Shown: positions 51,726-62,784, numbered from the stretch's first letter. The stretch is 64,000 nt of DNA from Microbacterium hatanonis (GCF_008017415.1 NZ_VRSV01000001.1:372001-436000); one strand, 5' to 3'. Numbers and translations are program-made. The notes: a model not told the origin generated them from the sequence alone.

Positions 51726-52925
51726 GTGAGCATGCTGCCGGTTCCCCACGTCGCCATCATCGTCGTCGCCGCCGGGTCGGGTACCCGCCTGGGTGCCGGC
51801 GGTCCGAAGGCGATGGTGGGGATCGACGAATCGTCCATCCTCCGCCACGCGCTCGCGGGCGTGTTCCGCGCCGAGCCGGCGCAGGTCGTGGTGGTCGCGC
51901 CCGCGACCCATCAGGGTGATGCCCTGACCGACGCATTGGCCGCTGCCGGTGACCGCCGCGACCTCGTCACCGTGGTCGCCGGCGGCTCCACGCGGCAGGA
52001 ATCGGTCTCCGCCGGCCTGCGGGCGCTCTGGCCCGACGTCGAGTACGTCCTCGTCCACGACGCCGCGCGGGCGCTCGCCCCGGCCGAGCTGTTCGCCCGG
52101 GTGCTCGATGCGCTCCACGACGGCCTCCCCGCCGTCCTCCCCGCGCTCCCCGTGATCGACACCGTGAAGCGCGTCGCCGGACCGCGCGTGCGAGAAGCGG
52201 TCGATCGGGCCGATCTCGTCGCCGCCCAGACGCCGCAGGGATTCCGTCGCGACATCCTCGACACGGCCTACCGCCTCGCCGACCACGAGCACACCGACGA
52301 CGCCGCTCTCGTGGCGGCCGCCGGCCACCCGATCGCGATCGTCGACGGCGATCCGTTGGCGTTCAAGATCACGACGCCCGCCGACCTCGATCGGGCCCGC
52401 CATCTCGTCGCCCCGGTGCCGAGGGTGCAGACGGTGCTCGATGAGCCGCAGGCGGCTCCGCGCGTCGGCCTCGGGACCGACGTGCACGGTTTCGGGGGCG
52501 AGGGTGCGCTGTGGCTCGCGGGGGTGGAGTGGCCGGGCGAACCGGCGCTCTCGGGGCACTCCGACGGCGATGCCGTCGCTCACGCGATCGTCGACGCCCT
52601 TCTCGGGGCGGCAGGCCTCGGCGACATCGGCACGCACTTCGGCACCGACCGACCCGAATACGTCGGCGCGCATGCCGACGCCTTCCTCTCGCGCACGTTG
52701 GCGCTGGTCGGCGAGGCCGGATGGCGCATCGGCAACGTCTCGGTGCAGATGCAGGCGAACCGCCCGCGCTTCGCACCGCGCCGGGCCGAGGCGGAAGCCG
52801 CGCTCTCGGCCGCGCTCGGCGGGGCTTCCGTCTCGGTCAGCGCGACGACGACCGACGGGCTCGGCTTCACCGGCCGCGGCGAGGGAGTCTCCGTCACCGC
52901 CGTCGCACTCCTGCTCCCGGCGTGA
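51726..52925 (+). CDS. ispDF: Bifunctional IspD-IspF (MEP isoprenoid pathway)
   Basis: A 399-aa fusion. Residues ~1-235 are 2-C-methyl-D-erythritol 4-phosphate cytidylyltransferase ([57 protein letters not shown]). Residues ~240-399 are the cyclodiphosphate synthase ([55 protein letters not shown]). It performs two non-consecutive steps of isoprenoid precursor synthesis. In mycobacteria these are two adjacent genes. GTG 51726 follows TAGCGT by six bases. Confidence 0.95.
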   Translation: MSMLPVPHVAIIVVAAGSGTRLGAGGPKAMVGIDESSILRHALAGVFRAEPAQVVVVAPATHQGDALTDALAAAGDRRDLVTVVAGGSTRQESVSAGLRALWPDVEYVLVHDAARALAPAELFARVLDALHDGLPAVLPALPVIDTVKRVAGPRVREAVDRADLVAAQTPQGFRRDILDTAYRLADHEHTDDAALVAAAGHPIAIVDGDPLAFKITTPADLDRARHLVAPVPRVQTVLDEPQAAPRVGLGTDVHGFGGEGALWLAGVEWPGEPALSGHSDGDAVAHAIVDALLGAAGLGDIGTHFGTDRPEYVGAHADAFLSRTLALVGEAGWRIGNVSVQMQANRPRFAPRRAEAEAALSAALGGASVSVSATTTDGLGFTGRGEGVSVTAVALLLPA

Positions 52926-52940
52926 TGCCGCGACGCCGCG

Positions 52941-53405
52941 TCAGAGCGCGCGCGTGAAGAACGCCGAGAACGGGTCGTCGACGTAGGGCGCGAACGGCGC
53001 GCATCGCACGAACCCCTCGCTCTCGTACAGGCGCTGCGCGGGGAGGAAGTCGTCGGGCGTTCCCGTCTCCAGCCACAGGCTCGTGAACCCTGCGGCGCGT
53101 GCCTCGTCGATGACGTGGCGCAGCAGCATCCGTCCGACTCCCCGGCCGAGGAAGGGGTCGGCCACGCGCATCGACTTCAGCTCGCCGCGCTCGTCGTCGA
53201 GCCGTTTGAGCGCGATGATCCCGGCGATGCGGTCGTCGTCCCAGGCCGACCAGAACGTGATGTCGGGATGCTGGAGGGCCTCCACGTCGAGCGCGTGCGT
53301 GCTCTCGGGTGGCGAGGTGGCATGCATCCCGGAGAGGTGAAGGGCGATCAGGGCACGGGTGGGTTCTCCCGTGAGGTCGTCGACGCGGATGTGCCAGTCG
53401 GTCAT
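52941..53405 (-). CDS. GNAT-family N-acetyltransferase
   Basis: A 154-aa acetyl-CoA-dependent transferase. GNAT motif A is ELKSMRVADPFLGRGVGRML (R-x-x-G-x-G/A loop RGVGRM), followed by HVIDEARAAGFTSLWLETGT and the C-terminal YESEGFVRCAPF. Similar to YiaC/PhnO-like small acetyltransferases; substrate unknown. ATG 53405 follows CAGGAT by six bases. Confidence 0.88.
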   Translation of the reverse strand: MTDWHIRVDDLTGEPTRALIALHLSGMHATSPPESTHALDVEALQHPDITFWSAWDDDRIAGIIALKRLDDERGELKSMRVADPFLGRGVGRMLLRHVIDEARAAGFTSLWLETGTPDDFLPAQRLYESEGFVRCAPFAPYVDDPFSAFFTRAL

Positions 53406-53439
53406 CGCACCATCCTGGCCGACGGGGAGCTGTGGGACG

Positions 53440-54360
53440 TCACCCCTCGACGGCGAACGGCTTCGGGTCGCGGCGCGGCCGTGAGCCGACGGCCAGCAGC
53501 ACCAGCCCCCCTCCCAGCACGGCGAGCCCGCCGACGGCCAGCGGGGAGAGGCGCTCGCCGAGCACCGCGACCCCGAGCACTCCCGCGGTCAGGGGCTCGG
53601 CGAGCGTGAGGGTCGCCGCCACCGAGGCGGTGAGGCGACCGAGCCCCCAGGTGAAGAGCGTGTACGCGACGGCGATCGTGGCGAGCCCGAGCCAGAGCGA
53701 CATGGCGAGCCCGCCGGGCGCACCGAGCCACGACAGGTCGACGAACGGCAGCGCCGCGAACGCCACGACCGCCGATGTCGCGCCCATCGCACCGGCGACG
53801 GTGAAGGGGTCCCATCCGCCGTCCATGAGTCGACGCTGCGCGTTGGCGAACACGGCGAACGAGGCGCCGGCTCCGACCGAGCCGACGAAACCGAGCGGGT
53901 CGGCCCCCGCGGCGCCGTCGGCGCCGCCGATGCCCAGCAGCACGACGCCGACGAGGGCGAGTGCGGTCGCGGCCACCCACGCGACGGAGGGGCGGCGCCT
54001 CGTGAGGGCCCACTCGATCAGTCCGGCGATGACGGGCGCCGAGCCGAGCGCCACCACGGTGCCCACGGCGACGCCGTTGCGCTCGGTGCCGAGGAAGAAC
54101 AGCGGCTGATAGACGGCCAAGCACAGGCCGGTGACCGCCATCAGCGCGGACGCGCGCGGTGCGAGGCGCGGCGGCGCCGCGGCACGACGGCGCGACCGTG
54201 CCCCGAGAGACAGCCCGATCGCCGCCAGCGCCGTGCCGCCGATCGCGAGCCGCATCGCGCCCACCGCGAGAGGCGTCGTGTCGGCGGGGCCGAGTGCTTG
54301 GGACGTGCCCGTCGTACCGAAGAGAACGGCGGCGGCGACCACGGCGATCAGGGCGAGCAT
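53440..54360 (-). CDS. EamA/DMT-superfamily transporter
   Basis: A 306-aa permease with ten predicted helices in two EamA repeats, e.g. LIAVVAAAVLFGTTGTSQAL, VVALGSAPVIAGLIEWALTR, ALALVGVVLLGIGGADG, LWLGLATIAVAYTLFTWGLG and PLTAGVLGVAVLGERLSPLA. GERLSPLAVGGLAVLGGGLVL is the common C-terminal motif. Exporter of amino acids or metabolites. It is divergent from cysS. Confidence 0.88.
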   Translation of the reverse strand: MLALIAVVAAAVLFGTTGTSQALGPADTTPLAVGAMRLAIGGTALAAIGLSLGARSRRRAAAPPRLAPRASALMAVTGLCLAVYQPLFFLGTERNGVAVGTVVALGSAPVIAGLIEWALTRRRPSVAWVAATALALVGVVLLGIGGADGAAGADPLGFVGSVGAGASFAVFANAQRRLMDGGWDPFTVAGAMGATSAVVAFAALPFVDLSWLGAPGGLAMSLWLGLATIAVAYTLFTWGLGRLTASVAATLTLAEPLTAGVLGVAVLGERLSPLAVGGLAVLGGGLVLLAVGSRPRRDPKPFAVEG

Positions 54361-54423
54361 GCTCCAGTTCTATCGGCTCCCGGGCGCCCGTTGCGCCACG
54401 AGGGCCCCGGGTAGGCTGGAGCG

Positions 54424-55863
54424 GTGACTCTCCGGCTGTACGACACGAAAGCGCAGGGCCTGCGCGACTTCGTCCCTCTCGACCCCGGGAACGTCTCGAT
54501 CTACGTCTGTGGCCCGACCGTGCAGTCGGGCCCGCACATCGGACACGTGCGCGCGGCCCTCGCATTCGACATCCTGCGCCGCTGGCTCGCGCACCGCTTC
54601 GGTCGTGTCACGTTCGTGCGCAACGTCACCGACATCGACGACAAGGTGCTCGCCAACGCGACCGCCGTCGAGCCCTGGTGGGCGCTCGCCTACCGCATGG
54701 AGCTCGCCTTCTCCCGCGCCTACGCCGCGATCGGCATCCTCCCGCCGACCTACGAGCCGCGCGCCACGGCGTCGATCCCGCAGATGCAGGAGCTCATCGC
54801 GCGGCTGATCGACGCGGGGCACGCCTACGCGTCGACGGGCTCGGCGACCGAGGGCGCGGATGCCGCAGGCGACGTCTACTTCGACGTGCGGTCGTGGGGC
54901 GACTACGGCTCGCTGACCCACCAGTCGCTGGACGCGATGGAACCGGCCGCCGATGCCGACCCCCGTGGCAAGCGAGACCCTCGCGACTTCGCCCTGTGGA
55001 AGGGCGCCAAGGCGGGAGAGCCCGCCAGCGCGATCTGGGACTCCCCGTGGGGCCCCGGCCGCCCGGGGTGGCACATCGAGTGCTCCGCGATGTCGCGCCG
55101 CTACCTCGGCGCGGAGTTCGACATCCACGGCGGCGGACTCGATCTGCGATTCCCGCATCACGAGAACGAGCTCGCCCAGTCGACGGCGGCAGGAGACGCG
55201 TTCGCCCGGTACTGGGTGCACAACGGCCTCGTCACCGTCGACGGCCAGAAGATGTCGAAGTCGATCGGCAACTTCGTGCTCGCCGACGACGTGCTCTCCG
55301 TGCGCGACCCCCTCGTCGTGCGCTACGCGCTCGGCGCGGCGCACTACCGCTCGAGTCTCGACATCTCCGATCGCGCGTTCGACGAAGCCGAGGCCGCTCT
55401 CGAGCGCATCCGCACCTTCGAGGAGCGCGCGGTGCGTCTGCTCGCCCCCGATGAGGGCGGACGGACGATGGATGCTGCGGTGCCCGAGCGGTTCGCCGCC
55501 GCCCTCGACGACGACCTCGGCGTGCCGCAGGCGCTCGCCGTCATCCACGAGACCGTGCGCGAGGGCAACCTCGCCCTCGACGCCGGAGACCGCGACGCGG
55601 TCGCTACCGCCTTCGCCGCGGTGGCCGTGATGACCGGCGTTCTCGGCATCGACCCCCTCGACCCCCGATGGTCCCACGACGGCGGTGGCGCCGATGCCGA
55701 CGCCCTGGACGCCCTCGTGCTCACCATGATCAACCAACGCGCCGATGCGCGCGCGAGCAAGGACTGGGCGACGGCCGACCGCATCCGCGATGCGATCGCG
55801 GCGGCCGGCATCGTCCTCGAAGACGGTCCCGACGGGACCCATTGGAGCGTGAACCGTGGCTAA
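54424..55863 (+). CDS. cysS: Cysteinyl-tRNA synthetase
   Basis: Class I aminoacyl-tRNA synthetase (479 aa). The HIGH motif is in [20 protein letters not shown], zinc ligands include Cys in YVCGPTV, C in WHIECSAMS and HH in [12 protein letters not shown], and the KMSKS loop is [28 protein letters not shown] is diagnostic. GTG 54424 follows TAGGCT by six bases. Overlaps rlmB by eight bases. Confidence 0.97.
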   Translation: MTLRLYDTKAQGLRDFVPLDPGNVSIYVCGPTVQSGPHIGHVRAALAFDILRRWLAHRFGRVTFVRNVTDIDDKVLANATAVEPWWALAYRMELAFSRAYAAIGILPPTYEPRATASIPQMQELIARLIDAGHAYASTGSATEGADAAGDVYFDVRSWGDYGSLTHQSLDAMEPAADADPRGKRDPRDFALWKGAKAGEPASAIWDSPWGPGRPGWHIECSAMSRRYLGAEFDIHGGGLDLRFPHHENELAQSTAAGDAFARYWVHNGLVTVDGQKMSKSIGNFVLADDVLSVRDPLVVRYALGAAHYRSSLDISDRAFDEAEAALERIRTFEERAVRLLAPDEGGRTMDAAVPERFAAALDDDLGVPQALAVIHETVREGNLALDAGDRDAVATAFAAVAVMTGVLGIDPLDPRWSHDGGGADADALDALVLTMINQRADARASKDWATADRIRDAIAAAGIVLEDGPDGTHWSVNRG

Positions 55864-56863
55864 TTTCGGAAACCCGTCCGCCGGGCGTGGCAAGAAGAAG
55901 GGCCCGACCAAAGGCACGGGCGGCAAGAACAAGCGTGCTCTCGAGGGGCGTGGACCCACCCCCAAGGCCGAGGAGCGCGCGTGGCACCCCGCCGGGAAGC
56001 GCAAGGCCGCCCAGGAGCGCCTCGCCGCGGCCGGCGGCGGCAAGGGCGGCCGCCCCGCCGTGCGTGCCACCGGCGGCAACGCCAGCCGCGGCGGCCGGCC
56101 GAAGCAGGACGACGACACCGAAACGGTCACCGGTCGCAACTCGGTGCTCGAGGCGTTGCGGGCCAAGATCCCCGCGTCGGCGTTCTACATCGCGCAGCGT
56201 GTGGAGATGGACGACCGCGTGAAGGAGATGCTGTCGATCGCGACGAACCGGCAGATCCCCGTGCTCGAGGTCACCCGTCCCGAACTCGACCGCATGGCCG
56301 GATTCGACGGCGTGCACCAGGGCGTGGCGCTCAAGGTGCCGCCGTACGAGTACGCACACCCGCAGGATCTGCTTGAGGAGATCATCGACAGGGGAGAGCT
56401 CCCGCTGCTGGTCGCTCTCGACGGGGTCACCGATCCGCGCAACCTCGGTGCCATCATCCGTTCCACCGCCGCCTTCGGCGGGCAGGGCCTCATCATTCCC
56501 CAGCGCCGCTCCGCCGGGGTCAACTCGGCCGCCTGGAAGACGAGCGCCGGAGCGGCCGCCCGCATCCCCGTCGCCCTGGCGCCGAACCTGACCGCCACAC
56601 TCAAAGACCTGAAGAAGCAGGGCGTTTTCGTACTCGGTCTCGACGGCGACGGCGACGTGTCGCTGCCGGCGCTCGACCTGGCCGACCGTCCCGTCGTCAT
56701 CGTGGTGGGTTCCGAGGGCAAGGGTCTGTCGCGCCTGGTGACCGAGACCTGCGATCAGATCGTCTCCATCCCGATCTCGACGGCCACCGAATCGCTGAAC
56801 GCCGGGATCGCGGCATCCGTCGCCCTCTACCAGGTCGCCACTCTCCGCTCCGTCCGCGAGTGA
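55856..56863 (+). CDS. rlmB: 23S rRNA 2'-O-methyltransferase RlmB (TrmH/SpoU family)
   Basis: A 335-aa SPOUT methyltransferase. A basic, disordered N-terminus ([20 protein letters not shown]) precedes the substrate-binding domain ([20 protein letters not shown]) and the SPOUT core: [53 protein letters not shown] knot motif. It methylates a ribosomal guanosine (position 2251 in E. coli numbering). GTG 55856 lies inside the end of cysS, implying coupling. Confidence 0.95.
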   Translation: MANFGNPSAGRGKKKGPTKGTGGKNKRALEGRGPTPKAEERAWHPAGKRKAAQERLAAAGGGKGGRPAVRATGGNASRGGRPKQDDDTETVTGRNSVLEALRAKIPASAFYIAQRVEMDDRVKEMLSIATNRQIPVLEVTRPELDRMAGFDGVHQGVALKVPPYEYAHPQDLLEEIIDRGELPLLVALDGVTDPRNLGAIIRSTAAFGGQGLIIPQRRSAGVNSAAWKTSAGAAARIPVALAPNLTATLKDLKKQGVFVLGLDGDGDVSLPALDLADRPVVIVVGSEGKGLSRLVTETCDQIVSIPISTATESLNAGIAASVALYQVATLRSVRE

Positions 56864-56930
56864 CGCCGTCGGCGGGGCTCCTCCCGCCGCGGCCCGCTCG
56901 ATGATCCGCACACCGATCGAAGGGAACGTC

Positions 56931-57572
56931 ATGGCTCGTATCGCCGTCATCGGAGGAACCGGCTACGCCGGCAGCCACATCGTCACGGAGGCCGTCCGCC
57001 GTGGTCACACGGTGGTCTCGGTCGCTCGCACCGTGCCCAACGAGCGCGTAGAGGGCGCGACCTACATCGAGGGAACGCTGCTCGACGTGCCGAGCCTCGT
57101 CGCCGAGCTGCAGGGGGTCGACGTGGTCGTGTCGACCGTGCCGGGTCGCGACGACATGCTCGGAAAGGTGCGTCCGGCCGTCGCCGAGCTCGTCGCGGGC
57201 CTGCCCGAAACCGTGCGCATCGGCGTCGTCGGCGGTGCGGGCGGGAGCCTCGTCGCCGAGGGCGGACCGCGACTCATCGACACCGACGGCTTCGCCGAGG
57301 AGTACAAGCCCGAAGCGCGGGAGGCCATCGAGATCCTCGAAGACCTCGAGCAGACGCCCGCCTCGCGCGACTGGTTCTACGTGCACCCCGCCGGCGGTTT
57401 CGGCGCGTGGGCGCCGGGGGAGCGCACGGGCTCGTACCGCGACGGCGGTGACGTGCTCGTGACCGACGCCGAGGGCGAATCGTTCATCTCCGGGCCCGAC
57501 CTGGGCGTCGCCGTGCTCGACGAGATCGAGTCGCCGAAGCATCCGCGCGGCCGCTTCACCGTCGGCTACTGA
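56931..57572 (+). CDS. NAD(P)H-binding SDR-like protein
   Basis: A 213-aa atypical short-chain dehydrogenase fold. The nucleotide-binding motif is IAVIGGTGYAGSHIVTEAVR (GxxGxxG), followed by GVDVVVSTVPGRDDM and RIGVVGGAGGSL. It resembles NmrA/YwnB-like Rossmann proteins of unknown substrate. ATG 56931 has GAAGGGAA upstream. Monocistronic. Confidence 0.88.
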   Translation: MARIAVIGGTGYAGSHIVTEAVRRGHTVVSVARTVPNERVEGATYIEGTLLDVPSLVAELQGVDVVVSTVPGRDDMLGKVRPAVAELVAGLPETVRIGVVGGAGGSLVAEGGPRLIDTDGFAEEYKPEAREAIEILEDLEQTPASRDWFYVHPAGGFGAWAPGERTGSYRDGGDVLVTDAEGESFISGPDLGVAVLDEIESPKHPRGRFTVGY

Positions 57573-57601
57573 CGCACACCTGACGCGGTCAGGGCGACGC
57601 G

Positions 57602-58906
57602 TCAGACCAGGTCGCGCCAGTCGATGTCATCGGCGGGGTCGGGGGTCGGGATGCTGCCCGTCACGACCGGGATCGTCAGCGTCTCGGTCGACGGGCCCAT
57701 CAGCGTGGCCTCGTCGCGACGGTGGCGCAGCACGTCGTCGATGTAGGAGGTGAGCACCTCCGCCAGGGGCACGGCACGCCCGCGGGCCTGCGACATGTAC
57801 CAGCGGTGCTCCAGCACCTGGTGGAACACCTCGGCCGGCTCGAGCTTGGCACGCAGGTCGAACGGGATCGCCATGACGATCGGCTCGAACACGCGGGTCA
57901 GCCACTCGTGCGCGACCATCTCCTCGTCGGCGCCGAGGCGCGAGATGCGCGCCCGGAACTCGTCGAGGTCGTTCAGCAGCCGTCGGGCCTGGTTCTCCTC
58001 GACGTCGAGGCCCGTCAGCCGGATGAGGCGCCTCTGGTGGTGCCCGGCGTCGACGACCTTCGGTTCGATCGCCACGCGCGTGCCGTCGGAGGTCGTCTGC
58101 ATCGACATCTCGCCGATGTCGAATCCCAGCGCGTTGAGCCGCTGCACCCGCTCGGTGATGCGCCATGACTCATCGACGGTGAAGGTCTCCTGGTCGGTGA
58201 GAGCCGCCCACAGCGACCAGTACGACGACATGATGCCGTCGGCGATCTGCACCGCGTCGATGCCGCCCTCCAGGCGGCCGCCCGCCTCGAGGTCCATGAT
58301 CTCGCCGGCGATGTTCGTGCGGGCAACGTCGAGGTCGTGCTCGCGCTGCCCCCGCGTCAGGCCGCCCTCGTGGAGCTCGCCGGTCTCGGCGTCGACGAGA
58401 TACGCGGCGAAGGCGCCCGCGTCGCGGCGGAAGAGGGTGTTCGAGAGCGAGACGTCGCCCCAGAAGAACCCGACGTTGTGCAGACGCACCAGGAGCACCG
58501 CGAGGGCGTCGACCAGTCGGGTGGCGGTATCGGGCCGCAGCACCTGGGTGAACAGCGCGCGGTAGGGAAGCGAGAACCGCAGGTGCGCGGTGACGAGCGC
58601 CGCGGGGAGGGGCTCGCCGTCGGCGCCGGTCCGGCCCGCGATCACGGCGACGCGATCCACGCACGGAGCGTCGAGACGGGTGAGGTTGCCGAGCATGTCG
58701 TACTCGCGGCGCGCCATCTCCTCGGTGGTCTCCTTGATCGCGACCACGCGGCCCGACAGGTTCGCGAACCGCACGAGGTGACGCGAGAGACCCTTCGGCA
58801 GGAAGACGATGTTGCTGCTGGGCCATTCGGCCAGCGGTGTCGACCAGGGGAGGGCGAGCAGCCCCGGGTCGACGGAGCTGGCGGTGATGCTGAGGGAGTC
58901 GGACAC
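57602..58906 (-). CDS. DUF4032 protein with kinase-like N-terminal fold
   Basis: A 434-aa soluble protein. The N-terminal half resembles lipopolysaccharide-kinase-like atypical kinases: VVAIKETTEEMARREYDML (Lys), FWGDVSLSNTLFRR (catalytic-loop D...N) and AAYLVDAETGELHEGGL (DxG-like). The C-terminal half carries DUF4032 segments such as HQVLEHRWYMSQARGRAVPL. GTG 58906 is preferred because GAAGGAAGG lies just upstream; an in-frame GTG at 58921 adds five residues. Substrate unknown. Its gene follows the msmX terminator, so it is probably separately transcribed. Confidence 0.87.
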   Translation of the reverse strand: MSDSLSITASSVDPGLLALPWSTPLAEWPSSNIVFLPKGLSRHLVRFANLSGRVVAIKETTEEMARREYDMLGNLTRLDAPCVDRVAVIAGRTGADGEPLPAALVTAHLRFSLPYRALFTQVLRPDTATRLVDALAVLLVRLHNVGFFWGDVSLSNTLFRRDAGAFAAYLVDAETGELHEGGLTRGQREHDLDVARTNIAGEIMDLEAGGRLEGGIDAVQIADGIMSSYWSLWAALTDQETFTVDESWRITERVQRLNALGFDIGEMSMQTTSDGTRVAIEPKVVDAGHHQRRLIRLTGLDVEENQARRLLNDLDEFRARISRLGADEEMVAHEWLTRVFEPIVMAIPFDLRAKLEPAEVFHQVLEHRWYMSQARGRAVPLAEVLTSYIDDVLRHRRDEATLMGPSTETLTIPVVTGSIPTPDPADDIDWRDLV

Positions 58907-58926
58907 GAGACCTTCCTTCACAAAGA

Positions 58927-58981
58927 CGCGGCGCGTCCGTCGGACCCTTCGATGGACTCGAGGACCGACGGACGCGCCGCG
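58927..58981 (-). terminator. 17-bp hairpin after the msmX/ugpC gene
   Basis: CGCGGCGCGTCCGTCGG and CCGACGGACGCGCCGCG pair perfectly with a 21-base loop, 30 bases beyond the msmX stop on the minus strand. No U-tract is evident. Confidence 0.75.
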
Positions 58982-59010
58982 ACGGTGCTTCTGACGCTGT
59001 TCGTCCTGGC

Positions 59011-60114
<1,104 letters not shown>

Positions 60115-60210
60115 GTTCTCTTCTCCTTCACCGGCAGGTACGTGCCGGACGATCCGTAGTGATGGAATGAGCGGGGCGGATGGCCCCGTGCGCACGGCTT
60201 CGGGCGCAGG

Positions 60211-60226
60211 GTCATTATGTCATGAC
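60211..60226 (-). promoter_or_regulatory. Probable msmX promoter with a short inverted repeat
   Basis: On the minus strand CATAAT (60219-60214) is a near-consensus -10, about 100 bases before the start codon. It lies between GTCAT and ATGAC arms (60211-60215, 60222-60226), which could form an operator. Confidence 0.45.
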
Positions 60227-60367
60227 GCGGGCCCGCCCGGTTCGGGGGTCGGATCGGCCGTGCGTCTGGGCTTTTCCCAGCCTGCCTGGCTAGCATCGTC
60301 ATTCGACCGCGTTCTCCTGCGGCACGCTGGGATCCGAGCCCGGCGCACGTCTTTTCCAGAAGGTTTC

Positions 60368-61381
60368 ATGTCCAACGACGAGTCCCCGAACGTGCCCGCG
60401 AAGCGCGACCGCCGAGAGGCCGTCCGTGAGAAAGCGCAGCAGGTTCAGACGAAGCAGTCGCGCCTGCGCATCCTGCGCGGCGTGCTGATCGGTGCGGGTG
60501 CGCTCATCGTCGTCGGCGGTGCGGCCTTCGGCGTCGCGTGGGCGCTCGACTCCACAGCATCCACCCCGCAGGCCCAGCCCGCGAACGCGTCGCATGACGG
60601 ATTCACGGTCGCCGACATCACCGCCGTGGGCGGCACCGACGGCTCCATCGAAGACGCCACCCCGGTGCCGGAGCAGACGGATGCTGCGGTCCAGGGCGAA
60701 GCCGCGCCGTCCGCGACACCGACGGCGACCCCGGTGGTCGACATCCGCGTGTACGTCGACTATCTCTCCTCCGGCGCGCGCGAGTTCCAGCTCGCCAACC
60801 GGTCTCAGCTCTCGCAATGGGTGAGCAGCGACACCGCGTCGCTCACCTACTACCCGGTCGCGATGCTCACCGCCAAGTCGAACGGCACGAAGTACTCACT
60901 GCGTGCTGCGAGTGCGGCTGCCTGCGTCGCCACGCACTCGCCCGAGCGGTTCTTCGACTTCAACAACGAGCTGCTGCGCGCCCAGCCCGAGATCGACACC
61001 GACGGGCTGACAGATTCGGAGCTCGCCGACCTCGCACAGGGCTCGAGCGTCACCGACCCCACGACCGTGCGCTCGTGTATCGAGAACGAGGAGTTCGCGG
61101 CCTGGGCGAAGGCGGCGACCGATCGCGCTCTCAAGGGGCTGCCCGACACCGACGGGCTCACCCTCGACAGCACGCCCAAGGTGCTCGTCAACGGCACTCC
61201 CTACGTGGGCAAGCTGAGCGACCCGAAGGAATTCCAGCAGTTCGTCTTCGCCGTCGCGAGCGATGCCTACTTCCGCACGGCGACGCCGACGACCACCCCC
61301 ACCCCCACCCCGACCGCGGCCGAGACCGCTGCTCCGGCGGAGACCGCGGCTCCCACCGAGACGGCCACCGCCGCTCCGTAG
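60368..61381 (+). CDS. Membrane-anchored thioredoxin-fold (DsbA-like) protein lacking CxxC
   Basis: A 337-aa protein with a basic cytoplasmic N-terminus (RRDEAVREKAQQ-type), one transmembrane helix near residues 37-60 (GVLIGAGALIVVGGAAFGVA), an extracellular linker, then a DsbA/thioredoxin-like domain: VVDIRVYVDYLSSGAREFQL, PVAMLTAKSNGTKYSLRAAS, STPKVLVNGTPYVGKLSDPK (cis-Pro equivalent region). Where active DsbA proteins have CPxC the sequence is SSGA, so oxidoreductase chemistry is unlikely. Two other Cys remain (AACVATH, RSCIEN). The C-terminal tail is Thr/Pro/Ala-rich. ATG 60368 has AGAAGG upstream. Confidence 0.88.
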   Translation: MSNDESPNVPAKRDRREAVREKAQQVQTKQSRLRILRGVLIGAGALIVVGGAAFGVAWALDSTASTPQAQPANASHDGFTVADITAVGGTDGSIEDATPVPEQTDAAVQGEAAPSATPTATPVVDIRVYVDYLSSGAREFQLANRSQLSQWVSSDTASLTYYPVAMLTAKSNGTKYSLRAASAAACVATHSPERFFDFNNELLRAQPEIDTDGLTDSELADLAQGSSVTDPTTVRSCIENEEFAAWAKAATDRALKGLPDTDGLTLDSTPKVLVNGTPYVGKLSDPKEFQQFVFAVASDAYFRTATPTTTPTPTPTAAETAAPAETAAPTETATAAP

Positions 61382-61414
61382 GGCTCGTTCGTGCGCCGAT
61401 AGACTGGGCGCTCC

Positions 61415-61487
61415 GCCGGCTTGGCGCAATTGGTAGCGCACCGTACTTGTAATACGGGGGTTGCAGGTTCAAGTCCTGTAGCCGGCA
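61415..61487 (+). tRNA. tRNA-Thr (anticodon TGT)
   Basis: Acceptor GCCGGCT/AGCCGGC, D-arm GCGC/GCGC, anticodon stem CCGTA/TACGG around CTTGTAA (TGT), T-arm GCAGG TTCAAGT CCTGT, discriminator A. A TAGACT -10-like box lies at 61400-61405. From 61452 on its sequence is the first unit of a tandem repeat. Confidence 0.96.
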
Positions 61488-61652
61488 CCGAGATTCGGGC
61501 GTCGACCCGCACGTTGTCATACGGGGGTTGCAGGTTCAAGTCCTGTAGCCGGCACCGAGATTCGGGCGTCGACCCGCACGTTGTCATACGGGGGTTGCAG
61601 GTTCACGTCCTGTAGCCGGCACCGAGATTCGGGCGTCGACCCGCACGTTGTC
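61452..61652 (+). repeat. Three tandem 67-bp copies of the tRNA-Thr 3' half plus flank
   Basis: Units 61452-61518, 61519-61585 and 61586-61652 are the same 67 bases: the tRNA 3' half from the anticodon-stem TACGG through T-arm and acceptor, followed by 31 bases of downstream flank. Copies 1 and 2 look identical; copy 3 has one change (A to C at 61606, in the T-loop). The extra copies lack the 5' half and cannot be tRNAs. They look like duplicated attachment-site sequence or slippage copies. Confidence 0.9.
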
Positions 61653-61679
61653 AGATCCGCCCCCAGCTCGCTGTGCGCT

Positions 61680-62636
61680 CTAGCGCCGGCGCAGGGAATC
61701 GACGAAGACCAGCTTCTCCACGACCCGGCGGGGGAGGACGAAGGGGTACAGGTCGCGCTGCCCGAGGGAGCGGTTGACGACGTTCATGGATGTGGCGAAG
61801 GGCGACCACACCTCCGTGACCAGGGTGTCGAACGCCATGTCGGGATCGATCGGCGAGATGAGGTCGAATTCGACCGCGGTCTCGAGGGTGTCGTGGATGT
61901 GCAGGTAGTGCGCCCATGTCTCGGCGAAATCCTCGTACGGATGCATGGTCGCGTACTCGCTGATGAAGCGGTCCTGCCAGTCGTCGGGAGAACCGTCGGC
62001 GTAGTGACGATCGATGGCCTCCTGGTAGTCGGCGCGTTCGTCGCCGAAGAGGTCTCTGGCCTCGTCGATGCGGGGCGTGGACTCGACCAGGTGCCATTCG
62101 AAGTAGTGGCCGGTCTCGTGACGGAAGTGGCCGAGCATCGTGCGGTACGGCTCTGCGAGCCGGCGCCGCACCTTCTCCCGATAACTGTCGTCGCCCTCCG
62201 CGAGGTCGATCGTGACGATCCCGTCGGCGTGTCCGATCGTCACATCGGCGTCCACGCTCGAGAGGAGGTCGAACGCGAGCCCACCCTCCTCGTCGGCGGC
62301 CTTTCCCACCACCGGGAAGTCCAGCCGCGCGAGGTCGCGCAGCAGGTGCCGCTTCGACTCCTCGGCCACGGGGAAGAGCGACAGGCCCTCGAGGTCGTCG
62401 TCGGCGGGACGGGTGCGCGTGAGGGCGCAGCTCTCGCAGAGATCCGCGTCGCGCGACACGAGCCAGGTGCAGCCGGCTCGCCCCGCATTGGCGCACCGCG
62501 ACCACCGTGATGACAGCCCCAGGGACGCTACGCGGTCGTCCTCCCACAGATAACCGAGGTGCGTCCCGCACCGCACGCAGCTGGTGGAGTCGAAGAACAC
62601 CTCGTGACCGCACACCTCGCATCGAAAGCGCTTCAT
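61680..62636 (-). CDS. Zinc-ribbon putative metallopeptidase (DUF2248-type)
   Basis: A 318-aa protein. The N-terminus has a zinc ribbon built from two CxxC pairs (FRCEVCGHE, TSCVRCGTHLGYLW) and another pair (DLCESCALTR). The central HFRHETGHYFEWHLVEST contains HExxH, and EYATMHPYEDFAETWAHYLH holds the distal Glu/His ligands typical of gluzincin-like families. No signal peptide, so it is cytosolic. Function unstudied; the peptidase call rests on the zinc motif. Confidence 0.85.
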   Translation of the reverse strand: MKRFRCEVCGHEVFFDSTSCVRCGTHLGYLWEDDRVASLGLSSRWSRCANAGRAGCTWLVSRDADLCESCALTRTRPADDDLEGLSLFPVAEESKRHLLRDLARLDFPVVGKAADEEGGLAFDLLSSVDADVTIGHADGIVTIDLAEGDDSYREKVRRRLAEPYRTMLGHFRHETGHYFEWHLVESTPRIDEARDLFGDERADYQEAIDRHYADGSPDDWQDRFISEYATMHPYEDFAETWAHYLHIHDTLETAVEFDLISPIDPDMAFDTLVTEVWSPFATSMNVVNRSLGQRDLYPFVLPRRVVEKLVFVDSLRRR

Positions 62637-62784
62637 CCGCCCGCACCGTCCTCTCCGTCGACGACGCTAGACCGATTCGACGGCGCCACCGGCCGACTTC
62701 GTCCGGGCCGCCGCGGATGATATGGGCGGGCGGTGAGATCGTCGTCGTGCAGCGATGTCGGAGGTCGGTCGTAGCATCCGTCCC

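Noticed and set aside
61452..61652. CRISPR-like array
   Set aside because: The units are contiguous with no spacers, only three copies, and derive from the adjacent tRNA.
61519..61652. Two further tRNA genes in the tandem repeat
   Set aside because: Copies 2 and 3 lack the acceptor 5' strand, D-arm and anticodon loop, so they cannot fold as tRNAs.
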